From Geomonas azotofigens (lineage in GTDB: Bacteria > Desulfobacterota > Desulfuromonadia > Geobacterales > Geobacteraceae), in assembly GCF_018919395.1 (NCBI RefSeq), contig NZ_JAHLME010000007.1, forward strand, positions 124,001-188,000: a DNA stretch of 64,000 nt, read 5' to 3'. A program made the translations under genes and the position numbers. Positions 8,049 through 17,508 of this stretch are shown here, piece after piece. Each line of letters starts with the position of its first letter. The first letter of the stretch is position 1. The notes under the pieces are model-generated. The model made no database searches. It was not told the origin of the DNA and saw only the letters and a list, made by a program, of their open reading frames with translations.

Positions 8049-8232
8049 TTAATCCTCCATTGCATGAAATTTTAAAAAAGACCTTTTTGATCCTGTTGGT
8101 CCTTATAGCAGCATTGTTTCGACCGCGCAACAACTTTTTTTTCTTCAGGGGACTGCCACCGTTGACAGGGGGGCGGGCGCCGATGTATTACAGGTATCCG
8201 GAGAACGTCATTACTGATTCTGGGGGCTACAC

Positions 8233-8523
8233 ATGATCGTGCATATAGTGCTTTTCAAGCTCAAAGAGGCCACCGCTGAGAACGTAGAGGCCGCCAGGCA
8301 GCGTCTTTTGAGCATGGACGGCAAGGTGGAATTGCTGCGCCATCTCGAGGTTGGGGTGGACCTGATCCGCTCCGAGCGCTCGGCGGACATCGCTTTGTAC
8401 ACCAAGTTCGATTCCCTGGAGGACCTGCAGGCCTACCAGGTGCATCCGTACCACGCCAACGAGGTGGCCGCCTACATGAGGAGCGTCTGCTCTTCGGTGG
8501 TCGCCGCCGACTACGAAGTCTGA
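8233..8523 (+). CDS. Dabb-family (stress-responsive alpha/beta barrel) protein
   Basis: This 96-residue protein starts MIVHIVLFKLKE and contains the family features: the His in HIVLFKL, a long amphipathic helix, and the HPYHANEVAAYM segment near residue 73. Dabb proteins are dimeric ferredoxin-like barrels related to antibiotic-biosynthesis monooxygenases. Most have no known reaction. A weak Shine-Dalgarno sequence (GGGGGCT) precedes the ATG. The YchJ-like gene follows 39 bases later on the same strand and may be co-transcribed. Confidence 0.85.
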   Translation: MIVHIVLFKLKEATAENVEAARQRLLSMDGKVELLRHLEVGVDLIRSERSADIALYTKFDSLEDLQAYQVHPYHANEVAAYMRSVCSSVVAADYEV

Positions 8524-8562
8524 TTCAAGCAGCACATAAAGAGCAATGAGGAGGAGTAACTG

Positions 8563-9051
8563 ATGGAGTTGTGTGCCTGTGGCAGCGGCGTGGCCTACGC
8601 CGAATGCTGTCGCCCCGTTATCAAGGGGGAGCGCCGCGCTGAGACGGCAGAGGCGCTGATGCGCGCGCGTTACGCCGCGTACGCCAACGTCGAGACCGAT
8701 TTCATATTCGAGAGCACCCACCCAAAGCACCGCGAGGGGTACGACGCTGAGGGGACCCGCGAGTGGGCGGAGAAGTCCGAATGGCAGGGGCTGGAGATCG
8801 TCTCCACCAAGGACGGCGACAAGGACGACGTCACCGGCGAGGTGGAGTTCATCGCCCGCTGGAAAGAGCAGGGGCAGGACCGGGTGCACCACGAGCGCGC
8901 CCTGTTCAAAAAGGAGAAGGAAACCTGGCTCTTCACCGATGGCAAGGCGGTGACCGCGCAGCCGATCGTGAGGACCTCGCCCAAGATCGGGCGTAACGAT
9001 CCCTGCAGCTGCGGTAGCGGCATCAAGTACAAGAAGTGCTGCGGCAAGTAG
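8563..9051 (+). CDS. ychJ: YchJ-family protein with SEC-C motifs at both ends
   Basis: This 162-residue protein begins with a SEC-C-like zinc motif ([13 protein letters not shown], residues 4-16) and ends with a second one ([16 protein letters not shown], residues 145-160). Between them is the NTF2-like YchJ middle domain ([18 protein letters not shown]). SEC-C motifs bind zinc; in SecA the same motif contacts SecB and the ribosome. The function of YchJ proteins is not established. The ribosome binding site GAGGAG lies 7 bases before the ATG. A strong terminator follows. Confidence 0.9.
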   Translation: MELCACGSGVAYAECCRPVIKGERRAETAEALMRARYAAYANVETDFIFESTHPKHREGYDAEGTREWAEKSEWQGLEIVSTKDGDKDDVTGEVEFIARWKEQGQDRVHHERALFKKEKETWLFTDGKAVTAQPIVRTSPKIGRNDPCSCGSGIKYKKCCGK

Positions 9052-9087
9052 CCGGCCGCGGTACGCACCGCTGAGGCGGGAATAGCG

Positions 9088-9125
9088 AAGGGGCGAGTGG
9101 AAAATCCACTCGCCCCTTTCTTTTT
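9088..9125 (+). terminator. Rho-independent terminator after ychJ
   Basis: The arms aaggggcgagtgg and ccactcgcccctt are perfectly complementary around an aaaat loop and are followed by a T-rich run (tttctttttg). Confidence 0.92.
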
Positions 9126-9149
9126 GCGGAAGTGCTTGCTGCTTCCAGC

Positions 9150-9312
9150 CCCTCATCCGCCCCTTCGGGGCACCTTCTCGTCAGACGCCGTTCGGGTAAT
9201 CCCCGCGGCAGAGTTCAGGCTACACCTTGGCACCCTTAGCGGGGACAGATTTACCCTCGCCCTCCGGGAGAGGACGGCCGACGGCCGGGTGAGGCTCTTG
9301 CCCCGGCCGCGC
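9150..9312. repeat. Relics of dispersed extragenic repeats
   Basis: This gene-free stretch contains cctcatccgccccttcgggg and, further on, ctccgggagagg followed by ccgggtgagg. Both look like parts of the short 'ccctcatccgg / gggagaggg' extragenic repeats found in many proteobacterial genomes. No gene, promoter or RNA is recognised here. Confidence 0.35.
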
Positions 9313-9335
9313 TGCCCCTGGCTTCCTCGCCGCCG

Positions 9336-10619
9336 TTACTTCTGGCTCGCCGCCAGCGCCTGGTTCACGTCCTCGATCAGGTCGTCGATGTGCTCGATCC
9401 CGACCGAGAGCCGGATCAGGTCCGGGGTGACGCCCGAAGCGATCTGCTGCTCCTCGGAAAGCTGGCGGTGCGTGGTGCTGGCCGGGTGCAGGACGCAGCT
9501 CCTCGCGTCGCCCACGTGCACCACGAGCGCCACCAGCTGGCAGCTCTCCATGAACTTCTTGCCCGCCGCGGCGCCACCCTTGATGCCGAAGGTGAGCACG
9601 CCGCTTGCCCCCTTGGGGAGGTACTTTTGCGCCCGGGCGTAGCTCTTGTGGCTCTCGAGCCCCGGGTAGCTCACCCAGGAAACCGCCTCGTGCTTCTCCA
9701 GGAACTTCGCCATGGCGAGGGCGTTTTCCGAGTGGCGCTGCATGCGAAGCGGCAGCGTCTCGAGCCCCAGGTTGAACAAGAAGGCGTTCATGGGGGCCGG
9801 GCAGGCGCCGATGTCGCGCATGAGCTGCACGCGCGCCTTGACGATGTAGGCGAGCTTGCCGAAGGTCTTCAGGTACTGCAGGCCGTGGTAGCTCTCGTCC
9901 GGCTCGGTCATCTCGGGGTACTTGCCGTTGCCCCAGTCGAAGTTGCCGCTGTCCACGATGACGCCACCCACGCTGGTCGCGTGGCCGTCGATGTACTTGG
10001 TGGCCGAGTGGATGACGATGTCGGCGCCGTGGTCAAACGGCCGGCACAGGTACGGCGTCGGGAAGGTGTTGTCGATGATGAGGGGTACCTGCATCTTCTT
10101 GGCGATGCGGGAGAATTTTTCGAAATCGAGGATGTTGAGGCCGGGGTTGCCGATGGTCTCACCGAACAGGCAGCGGGTTTCGGGACGGAAGGCGGCGACG
10201 ATGGTCGCCTCGTCCGCCTCGGGGTCGACGAAAGTCACCTCGATACCCATCTTGGGGAAGGTGTTGGCGAAGAGCGAATAGGTGCCGCCGTACAGGGTGC
10301 TGGCCGCGACCACGTGCTGGCCCGCCTGGCAGATGTTCATGACGGCGATGGTGGAGGCCGCCTGTCCGCTGGAGGTTGCCATGGCCGCGATGCCCCCCTC
10401 CATGGCCGCGATCTTCAGTTCGAACCCTTCCGCGGTCGGGTTGGAAAGCCGGGTGTAGAAATGCCCGCCGACCTCGAGGTCGAACAGCTTGGCGACGTGC
10501 TCCGCACTGGAAAACTTGAAGGTCGTGCTCTGATAGATGGGCAGGATGCGCGGGTCGCCGTCCTTGGGGACGAACCCTTCCTGGATCGCCTGGGTCTCGA
10601 TGCGCCAATTCTTCTTCAT
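9336..10619 (-). CDS. metY: O-acetylhomoserine aminocarboxypropyltransferase (sulfhydrylase)
   Basis: This 427-residue PLP enzyme of the Cys/Met metabolism family makes homocysteine directly from O-acetylhomoserine and sulfide. The PLP lysine lies in SATKYIDGHATSVGG. Other family signatures are YQSTTFKFSS near the N-terminus and TRLSNPTAEGFE, with ATSSGQAASTIAV for phosphate binding. Length and motifs fit MetY rather than MetB/MetC (about 390). The frame is open upstream, but the start is set at 10619 by the strong ribosome binding site AGGAGG. It is divergent from the aminotransferase gene. Confidence 0.95.
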   Translation of the reverse strand: MKKNWRIETQAIQEGFVPKDGDPRILPIYQSTTFKFSSAEHVAKLFDLEVGGHFYTRLSNPTAEGFELKIAAMEGGIAAMATSSGQAASTIAVMNICQAGQHVVAASTLYGGTYSLFANTFPKMGIEVTFVDPEADEATIVAAFRPETRCLFGETIGNPGLNILDFEKFSRIAKKMQVPLIIDNTFPTPYLCRPFDHGADIVIHSATKYIDGHATSVGGVIVDSGNFDWGNGKYPEMTEPDESYHGLQYLKTFGKLAYIVKARVQLMRDIGACPAPMNAFLFNLGLETLPLRMQRHSENALAMAKFLEKHEAVSWVSYPGLESHKSYARAQKYLPKGASGVLTFGIKGGAAAGKKFMESCQLVALVVHVGDARSCVLHPASTTHRQLSEEQQIASGVTPDLIRLSVGIEHIDDLIEDVNQALAASQK

Positions 10620-10800
10620 TGGTTTCCTCCTTCGTGGGTCATATGGCAAGGCAAGGGCCGCACTATAGCATGATTGCCGCGGCTGTTGCAGGGAAATATG
10701 AGAATGGTGCTTTGGTGGCCTGATCCCCCGGGGTAATACGCCTTGCCCCCTATTCCGGAATGTGTTAAAAAATTGGACACCAAAACCAAGGAGGGGAAGC

Positions 10801-11994
10801 ATGCCCGTCGCTGATAAGATCGCCGGATTTATTGCGAAATCGTCGTGGATCAGGAAGATGTTCGAGGAGGGTGAGAAGCTCAGGAAGGAGTTCGGCGCCG
10901 ACAAGGTGTACGACTTCACCCTGGGGAACCCCGACGTCGAGCCCCCCGCGGCGTTCCAGGCCGAGTTCCTGAAGCTCGCCAAGCAGCCGGTCCAGGGCAT
11001 GCACCGCTACATGAACAACGCCGGCTACCTGGAGACCAGGAACGCCGTGGCGCGCATGCTCTCCGCCGCCTCCGATCTCCCGGTGCAGGGGAGCCAGGTG
11101 GTGATGACCTGCGGCGCCGGCGGCGCGCTGAACGTGGTGCTGAAGACCATCCTGAACGCCGGCGACGAGGTGATCCTCCTCACCCCCTTCTTCGTCGAGT
11201 ACCGTTTCTACATCGACAACCACGGCGGCGTCCCGGTCGAGGTCTGGACCGACCGCGAGACCTTCCAGCTCGACATCCCGGCCATCGCCGCGGCGGTCAC
11301 CGAAAAGACCCGCGCCATCATCATCTGCTCCCCGAACAACCCGACCGGCGTCATCTACCCCGCGGAGAGCCTGCAGGCACTGGGGGAGATGCTGGCCGCC
11401 AAGGAAGCGGAGCTCGGCAGACAGATCCTGGTCATCTCCGACGAGCCCTACGCCCGCATCGCCTACGACGGCAAGAGCGTGCCCAACATCTTCCGCTACG
11501 TCCAGAACTCGGTCATCGTCACCTCGCACTCCAAGGACCTCGCGCTTCCCGGCGAGCGCATCGGCTACCTGGCCGCGAGCCCGAGGATGAAGAACGTGGA
11601 GCAGTTCATGGAGGGGGCGGTCTTCTCCAACCGCGTGCTCGGCTTCGTGAACGCGCCGGCCCTGATGCAGCGCCTGGTGGCCGGGCTGCAGCACGTCTCG
11701 GTCGACATCGACGCCTACCGGGTCAAGCGCGACCTCCTCTACAACTCCCTCACCGCCATGGGCTTCTCCATGGTGAAACCCGACGGCGCCTTCTACCTGT
11801 TCCCGAAGTCGCCGCTTGCCGACGACGTCGAATTCGTGAAGATGGCGCAGAAACACTGCATCCTGCTGGTGCCCGGCGCCGGCTTCGGCGCCCCCGGCTT
11901 CTTCCGCATCGCCTACTGCGTGGACCAGGGGATGATCGAGCGGAGCATCCCGGCCTGGCGCGAGCTGGCAAAAGAGGCGGGGCTACCCGGATAG
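10801..11994 (+). CDS. PLP-dependent class I/II aminotransferase (397 aa)
   Basis: The fold-type I aminotransferase signatures are clear: TCGAGGALNVVL for PLP phosphate binding, SPNNPTGVIYP, SDEPYARIAYDG, and the PLP lysine in SHSKDLALPGERIGYLA. The C-terminal FRIAYC holds the substrate-carboxylate Arg. The ATG at 10801 is chosen because AAGGAGG lies 7 bases upstream. The substrate cannot be read from the sequence; aspartate or aromatic amino acids are common for this group. The sigma-54 regulator follows after 11 bases, so the two may form an operon. Confidence 0.9.
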   Translation: MPVADKIAGFIAKSSWIRKMFEEGEKLRKEFGADKVYDFTLGNPDVEPPAAFQAEFLKLAKQPVQGMHRYMNNAGYLETRNAVARMLSAASDLPVQGSQVVMTCGAGGALNVVLKTILNAGDEVILLTPFFVEYRFYIDNHGGVPVEVWTDRETFQLDIPAIAAAVTEKTRAIIICSPNNPTGVIYPAESLQALGEMLAAKEAELGRQILVISDEPYARIAYDGKSVPNIFRYVQNSVIVTSHSKDLALPGERIGYLAASPRMKNVEQFMEGAVFSNRVLGFVNAPALMQRLVAGLQHVSVDIDAYRVKRDLLYNSLTAMGFSMVKPDGAFYLFPKSPLADDVEFVKMAQKHCILLVPGAGFGAPGFFRIAYCVDQGMIERSIPAWRELAKEAGLPG

Positions 11995-12005
11995 AAGGGA
12001 CCACC

Positions 12006-13379
<1,374 letters not shown>

Positions 13380-13388
13380 CGGGGCGCC

Positions 13389-13784
13389 ATGTTCTTCAGA
13401 CTGTTTCTCATTTTACTGATCGTGCCGGTCATCGAGATCTACCTGATCATCAAGGTCGGCCAGGTGATCGGCGGGGCGGCCACGGTCGCCATTCTGCTCT
13501 TCATGAGCCTCACGGGCGCCTGGCTGATCCGGCACCAGGGGGGGAGGGTGCTTGGCCAGATCCGCGACGAGCTCTCCCAGGGGCGGCTTCCCGCCGCGCA
13601 ACTGCTCGACGGCGCCCTCATCTTCATCGGCGGCGTCCTCCTGACCACTCCCGGCTTCTTCACCGATTTCCTCGGCATCTTCTTCCTGATCCCGGCCACC
13701 AGGCGCTTCATCAAGCTCTGGCTCGGGCTTTGGCTGCAGAACAAGATCTCGCGCGGCGGCTTCGTGGTGCGCCGCCACTTCTAA
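13389..13784 (+). CDS. fxsA: FxsA-family inner-membrane protein
   Basis: This 131-residue membrane protein has the FxsA pattern: hydrophobic segments at about 3-22, 27-48 and 76-104, the family motif PVIEIYLIIKVG, and a Gly/Pro-rich TTPGFFTDFLG. E. coli FxsA affects exclusion of phage T7; its general function is not known. The C-terminus is short and basic. It sits directly after the NtrX-like regulator with a GGGGCG sequence before the ATG. Confidence 0.9.
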   Translation: MFFRLFLILLIVPVIEIYLIIKVGQVIGGAATVAILLFMSLTGAWLIRHQGGRVLGQIRDELSQGRLPAAQLLDGALIFIGGVLLTTPGFFTDFLGIFFLIPATRRFIKLWLGLWLQNKISRGGFVVRRHF

Positions 13785-13985
13785 CCTTCTCTTCCCGTCC
13801 AGCGTGTCCTGTCGCTTCCAGCTCTCCCCCTCCCTTGACGGGCCTGCGCGCCGTTGCGCTTCGGTCCGCGAAGGCGGGAGGGGGGACCCAATGCCGTCTC
13901 CAATTGCGCCCCCACCTTTTTCGGCTACTATTTTCGGGTTGCCCGGGCGGCCGTATCCTGCGCCGCGCGGAGAAAGGGGAAGACG

Positions 13986-15191
13986 ATGCTGGTGGTGGAA
14001 GAGTTTCACGGCACGCAGGTCACGCAGCAACGGGTCGAGATTGTGGAGCGCAAGGGGACGGGACACCCGGACCAGATCTGCGATTGCATCATGGACTCCA
14101 TCTCGGTCGCCCTCTCCCAGGCCTACCTCTCCGAATTCGGCACCATCCTCCACCACAACATCGACAAGGGGCTTCTGGCGGCCGGGCGCGTGGAGATGCG
14201 TTTCGGCGGCGGCGAGGTCATCGAGCCGATGGAGCTCACCATCGGCGACCGCGCCACCTTCAGCCTGGCGGGGAAGGAGATCCCGGTGCACGACATCGCG
14301 GTCGGCGCGGCCAAAGCGTGGATCTCGCGCAACCTGCGCCACGTGGATCCCGAGCGCCACGTGAGCTACCGGCTGAAGCTCGCTCCCGGCTCGCAGGAGT
14401 TGACCGACATCTTCGCGCGCCCCGGCGCGGTGAGGGGGGCCAACGACACCTCCGCCGCCGTCGGCTACTATCCCCTGAGCCCGACCGAGCGCGCCGTGCT
14501 CACCCTGGAACGGGAACTGAACAGCGGGCGGTTCAAGACGCTCTTCCCCGAGACCGGCGAGGACGTCAAGGTGATGGGGCTCAGAAACGGGACCGAGCTT
14601 GACCTGACCGTCGCCATGCCGCTTCTCGCCGGGCGCATCGGCTCGGAGCGGGAGTATTTCGAGAGAAAGCACGCCGTCGAGATGGAGATGCGGGACTTCC
14701 TGGAGCGGGGGTGCCGCGGCTTCGAGCGCACCCGGGTGCACTACAACACGCTGGACCGGGCCGGGCGCGGCCTCGCCGGCGTCTACCTTTCCCTGCTCGG
14801 GACCTCGGCCGAGGACGCCGACTCCGGGCAGGTCGGGCGGGGCAACCGCGTCAACGGCCTGATCCCCATCGCGCGTGCCATCGGCACCGAGGCCGCCGCG
14901 GGGAAAAACCCGATGAGCCACGTCGGCAAGATCTATAACGTGCTGTCGCACCGGATGGCGCGGGAGATCTGCAAGTCGGTGGCGGGTGTGCGCGGGGCCT
15001 ACGTCATGCTGCTGAGCCGGATCGGTGACCCGGTGGACCGGCCGCAGATGGCCAACGCGCAACTGGTCATGGAACCCCGGCGCACGGTCGCCGAGGTGGA
15101 GGCCGAGGTGCGGGAGGTCATGCAGCGCCAACTCTCCGGGATCCCCGAGTTCTGCCAGGCCCTGGCCCGGGGGGACTTCCTGGTCTGTTAA
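13986..15191 (+). CDS. Methionine adenosyltransferase, archaeal type (401 aa)
   Basis: The product belongs to the archaeal-type S-adenosylmethionine synthetase family, not the usual bacterial MetK family. Visible signatures are ERKGTGHPDQICD near residue 20 (substrate and metal binding), HHNIDKGLLAAG, DTSAAVGYYPLSP, and GNRVNGLIPIARA with KNPMSHVGKIYNV in the C-terminal half. It makes S-adenosylmethionine from ATP and methionine in the cytosol. The frame is open upstream to 13854, but the ATG at 13986 has AAAGGGGAAG just before it and fits the family's length of about 400. Whether a bacterial-type metK also exists lies outside the window. Confidence 0.93.
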   Translation: MLVVEEFHGTQVTQQRVEIVERKGTGHPDQICDCIMDSISVALSQAYLSEFGTILHHNIDKGLLAAGRVEMRFGGGEVIEPMELTIGDRATFSLAGKEIPVHDIAVGAAKAWISRNLRHVDPERHVSYRLKLAPGSQELTDIFARPGAVRGANDTSAAVGYYPLSPTERAVLTLERELNSGRFKTLFPETGEDVKVMGLRNGTELDLTVAMPLLAGRIGSEREYFERKHAVEMEMRDFLERGCRGFERTRVHYNTLDRAGRGLAGVYLSLLGTSAEDADSGQVGRGNRVNGLIPIARAIGTEAAAGKNPMSHVGKIYNVLSHRMAREICKSVAGVRGAYVMLLSRIGDPVDRPQMANAQLVMEPRRTVAEVEAEVREVMQRQLSGIPEFCQALARGDFLVC

Positions 15192-15199
15192 AAATTCGC

Positions 15200-15226
15200 T
15201 AAAGACCGGCGCATATCTGCCGAATG
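15200..15226 (+). promoter_or_regulatory. Possible sigma-28 (FliA) promoter for cheX
   Basis: TAAA, exactly 15 bases, then GCCGAATG resembles the sigma-28 consensus TAAA-N15-GCCGATAA (first five bases of the -10 box match). It is about 110 bases upstream of a chemotaxis gene, which is the kind of target expected. Confidence 0.4.
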
Positions 15227-15313
15227 CATTTATACGCATCTTTATCTACCTGCTTTTCTTCAGTCAGGTGCTGGACTACGCTACCTAATCGATGCGGGTG
15301 AGGAGGACGGAAC

Positions 15314-15814
15314 ATGGGGCTTGATGCAGCGGTGCTCAGCGAGGCCAACACCACCGAGGACGAGGTCAGGAAAACCATCGCGGACATCACCAAGGGGGTC
15401 TTTTCCACCATGGTGATGCTGGACGTGGTCGACGAGCCTCCCCTGGATGAGCCGGTCTTGACCTTTCACGAAACGGTGACCAGCATGGTCGGCCTGGCCG
15501 GGAGCCACTCGGGCATCCTGGCCATCCACTGCCCGAAGAAGCTGGCGCTGCAGGTCACCTCCAACATGCTCGGCATGGATGTCACCGAGGTCGACGACGA
15601 TGTCAACGACGCCATGGGCGAGATCGCCAACATGGTGGGAGGCGACGTGAAACACATCTTCTCCCCCAAGGGCGCCGACATCAACCTCTCGATACCGACG
15701 GTGATCTACGGCAACGACTACGCCCTGGAGAGCATTTCCAGCGCGGAATCGTTGGTGATGCCGTTTGTCTGCGGGGAGGAGCGTTTCCTGCTCTCCTTCA
15801 AGATCGGCAAGTAG
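15314..15814 (+). CDS. cheX: Chemotaxis protein CheX (CheY-P phosphatase family)
   Basis: This 166-residue protein matches the CheC/CheX/FliY phosphatase fold. The catalytic ExxN signature is present in DAMGEIANMVGGDVK, near residue 100, where Glu and Asn act on phospho-CheY. Only one such helix is seen, as in CheX, and the length fits. It would dephosphorylate CheY-P in the cytoplasm. The ribosome binding site GAGGAGG is placed 8 bases before the ATG. No other chemotaxis gene is adjacent, so it works with proteins coded elsewhere. A FliA-like promoter lies upstream. Confidence 0.88.
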   Translation: MGLDAAVLSEANTTEDEVRKTIADITKGVFSTMVMLDVVDEPPLDEPVLTFHETVTSMVGLAGSHSGILAIHCPKKLALQVTSNMLGMDVTEVDDDVNDAMGEIANMVGGDVKHIFSPKGADINLSIPTVIYGNDYALESISSAESLVMPFVCGEERFLLSFKIGK

Positions 15815-15835
15815 TCACCTGCGGAACAGATCGAC

Positions 15836-15862
15836 GAAGCGGCCACCTGAGCGTGGCCGCTT
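15836..15862 (+). terminator. Hairpin terminator after cheX
   Basis: Perfect 11-bp arms gaagcggccac and gtggccgcttc around a short loop, followed by a pyrimidine run (tctctc) rather than a clean T run. Confidence 0.6.
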
Positions 15863-16029
15863 CTCTCGCCTTCGATGCGAATCCCTCCGCCCGGCCACAG
15901 CGCCGTCTCTTTTAGCACCCTTAGCCACACAAAAGGTTGACAAGACCCCGGTTAGCGTTGAAAATGAGCATCTGTTGAGCTTTGGCAGTCGCGGCCGCCG
16001 CGACCCCCATGAACTAACCCGGAGGGTAA

Positions 16030-17349
16030 TTGGACACCGTCTTTGTTGAACTGCTGGTCATCGCCGTCCTCATCCTGCTGAACGGTTTTTTTTCCTGCGC
16101 CGAATTCGCCATCATCTCCATTCGCAAAAGCAGGGTGGCACAACTGGTAGCCCTGGGGGACCAGCGGGCCGCGCTGGTGGAGTCGCTGCAAAACGACCCG
16201 CACCGCCTGCTGGCCATCGTGCAGATCGGCGTCACGGTAGTCGGATCGACCGCCTCGGCGGTGGGCGGCGTCATCGCGGTCGACTACATTCGCCCCGTGC
16301 TGCAGGTCTCCTCCATCGCCATGATCCGCAACGCCGCCGAGCCTCTCGCCATCGGCATCGTGGTCAGCGCCATCTCGTACCTGCAACTGATCCTTGGGGA
16401 ACTGGTCCCCAAGACCGCCGGGTTGCAGTACGCCGAGCCGGTCGCCCTGCGGGTGGTGAAATCCATCACCTTCCTGGCCCGGGTGGCGGGGGTCCTGGTC
16501 TCCTTTCTCAGCTATTCCACAAAGTTAACCCTGGCCATCTTCGGACTCAAGGGGGAGGGGACGGCCTTCATGACCCGCGAGGAGGTGCAGCACATCGTTG
16601 CCGAGGGGCACGAAAGCGGCATCTTCAGCGAGACCGAGCACACCTTTATCGACAACCTTTTCGACTTCACCCACACCGCCGTGCGCGAGGTAATGGTGCC
16701 GCGCACCCGCGTGGTCGCCTTCGACCTGAACCTCTCCAACGACGAGATCCTAAACGGCGTCTTGGACAACATGTACTCCCGCTACCCGGTGTACCTCGGC
16801 AGCATCGAGGAGACGGTCGGTTTCATCCACGGCAAGGACCTGTTGGGGCGCATGGTGCGCGAGCCCGACTTCGACATCCGCTCCATCGTGCGCCCGCCGG
16901 TGTTCGTCCCCGAGGGGAAGAAGGTGAGTGAGCTGCTGAAGGAGATGCAGAAGAGCCGGGTGCACATGGCTTTCGTGGTGGACGAGTACGGCAGCATCAG
17001 CGGCATCGTAACGACGGAGGACTTACTCGAGGAACTGGTCGGCGAGATCGAGGACGAGCATGACGTGGGGGAACCAAGCCGGGTGCAGGTGCTGGCGGAC
17101 GGGAGCTTCCTGGTGGACGCCCTCATTTCCATCTCGGATCTCGAGGACCTCCTCGAGGTCGACCTGGGCGAGGACCTTCCCTACGACACGCTGGCGGGGC
17201 TGATCCTGAACCGGATCGGGCGTTTTCCCGAGCAGGGCGAGACGGTCGAGCTGGGCGAATACCTGCTGACCTGCGAGGAAGTGACCCGCACCGGCATCAC
17301 CCAGGTGCGCATTGTTAAGAAAGACGAGGGGCTAGGGGCTAGGGGCTAG
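16030..17349 (+). CDS. CNNM/CorC-type membrane protein (DUF21, CBS pair, CorC/HlyC domain)
   Basis: This 439-residue inner-membrane protein begins with a DUF21 transmembrane domain (about residues 1-190, motif LNGFFSCAEFAIISIR). Two CBS domains follow (about 210-335, including MVPRTRVVAFDL and VVDEYGSISGIVTTEDLLEE), then a CorC_HlyC domain. Such proteins are linked to Mg2+/Co2+ efflux or homeostasis. The start is a TTG at 16030 close behind GGAGGG (spacing only 3-4 bases); no better start exists. The last residues (EGLGARG) and the TAG stop are encoded by the heptamer repeat array that starts at 17327, so the C-terminus looks acquired. Confidence 0.88.
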   Translation: MDTVFVELLVIAVLILLNGFFSCAEFAIISIRKSRVAQLVALGDQRAALVESLQNDPHRLLAIVQIGVTVVGSTASAVGGVIAVDYIRPVLQVSSIAMIRNAAEPLAIGIVVSAISYLQLILGELVPKTAGLQYAEPVALRVVKSITFLARVAGVLVSFLSYSTKLTLAIFGLKGEGTAFMTREEVQHIVAEGHESGIFSETEHTFIDNLFDFTHTAVREVMVPRTRVVAFDLNLSNDEILNGVLDNMYSRYPVYLGSIEETVGFIHGKDLLGRMVREPDFDIRSIVRPPVFVPEGKKVSELLKEMQKSRVHMAFVVDEYGSISGIVTTEDLLEELVGEIEDEHDVGEPSRVQVLADGSFLVDALISISDLEDLLEVDLGEDLPYDTLAGLILNRIGRFPEQGETVELGEYLLTCEEVTRTGITQVRIVKKDEGLGARG

Positions 17350-17389
17350 GGGCTAGGGACTAGGGACTAGGGACTAGGGACTAGGGACT
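17327..17389. repeat. Tandem heptamer array: 4 x AGGGGCT then 5 x AGGGACT
   Basis: Nine perfect 7-bp units fill 63 bp with no interruption, four of one variant and then five of a one-base variant. The array begins inside the CNNM gene and supplies its last codons and stop (ggc TAG). As the unit is 7 bp, each frame meets TAG within three units, so any change in copy number still ends translation soon. Confidence 0.95.
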
Positions 17390-17478
17390 CAGCGGCTTCG
17401 AAACCTGGGGGCTGTGGACTGCGGGATTAGAAGTGGAACTGTTGGCAGTGGCGGGCATTTGGCCCGCCTTTGCTTTTT

Positions 17479-17508
17479 CTAGCCCCTAGCCCCCAGTCCC
17501 TAGCCCCT
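17479..17508. repeat. Inverted partner of the heptamer array
   Basis: On the minus strand this reads AGGGGCT, AGGGACT, GGGGGCT, AGGGGCT, followed by AG. It is thus four units of the same heptamer family, in inverse orientation to 17327-17389 and 89 bp away. Its first unit supplies the last codons (agg ggc) and the TAG stop of the convergent terC gene. The two arrays could pair into a long hairpin. Confidence 0.9.

Noticed and set aside
13784-13985. A SAM or SAH riboswitch before the methionine adenosyltransferase gene
   Set aside because: The region has G/C-rich dyads like extragenic repeats but none of the conserved core sequences that I know for these riboswitches.
17327-17389. Telomere-like DNA or a CRISPR array
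   Set aside because: The 7-bp unit is tandem without spacers and lies inside a chromosome between normal genes, so it is a simple-sequence repeat.
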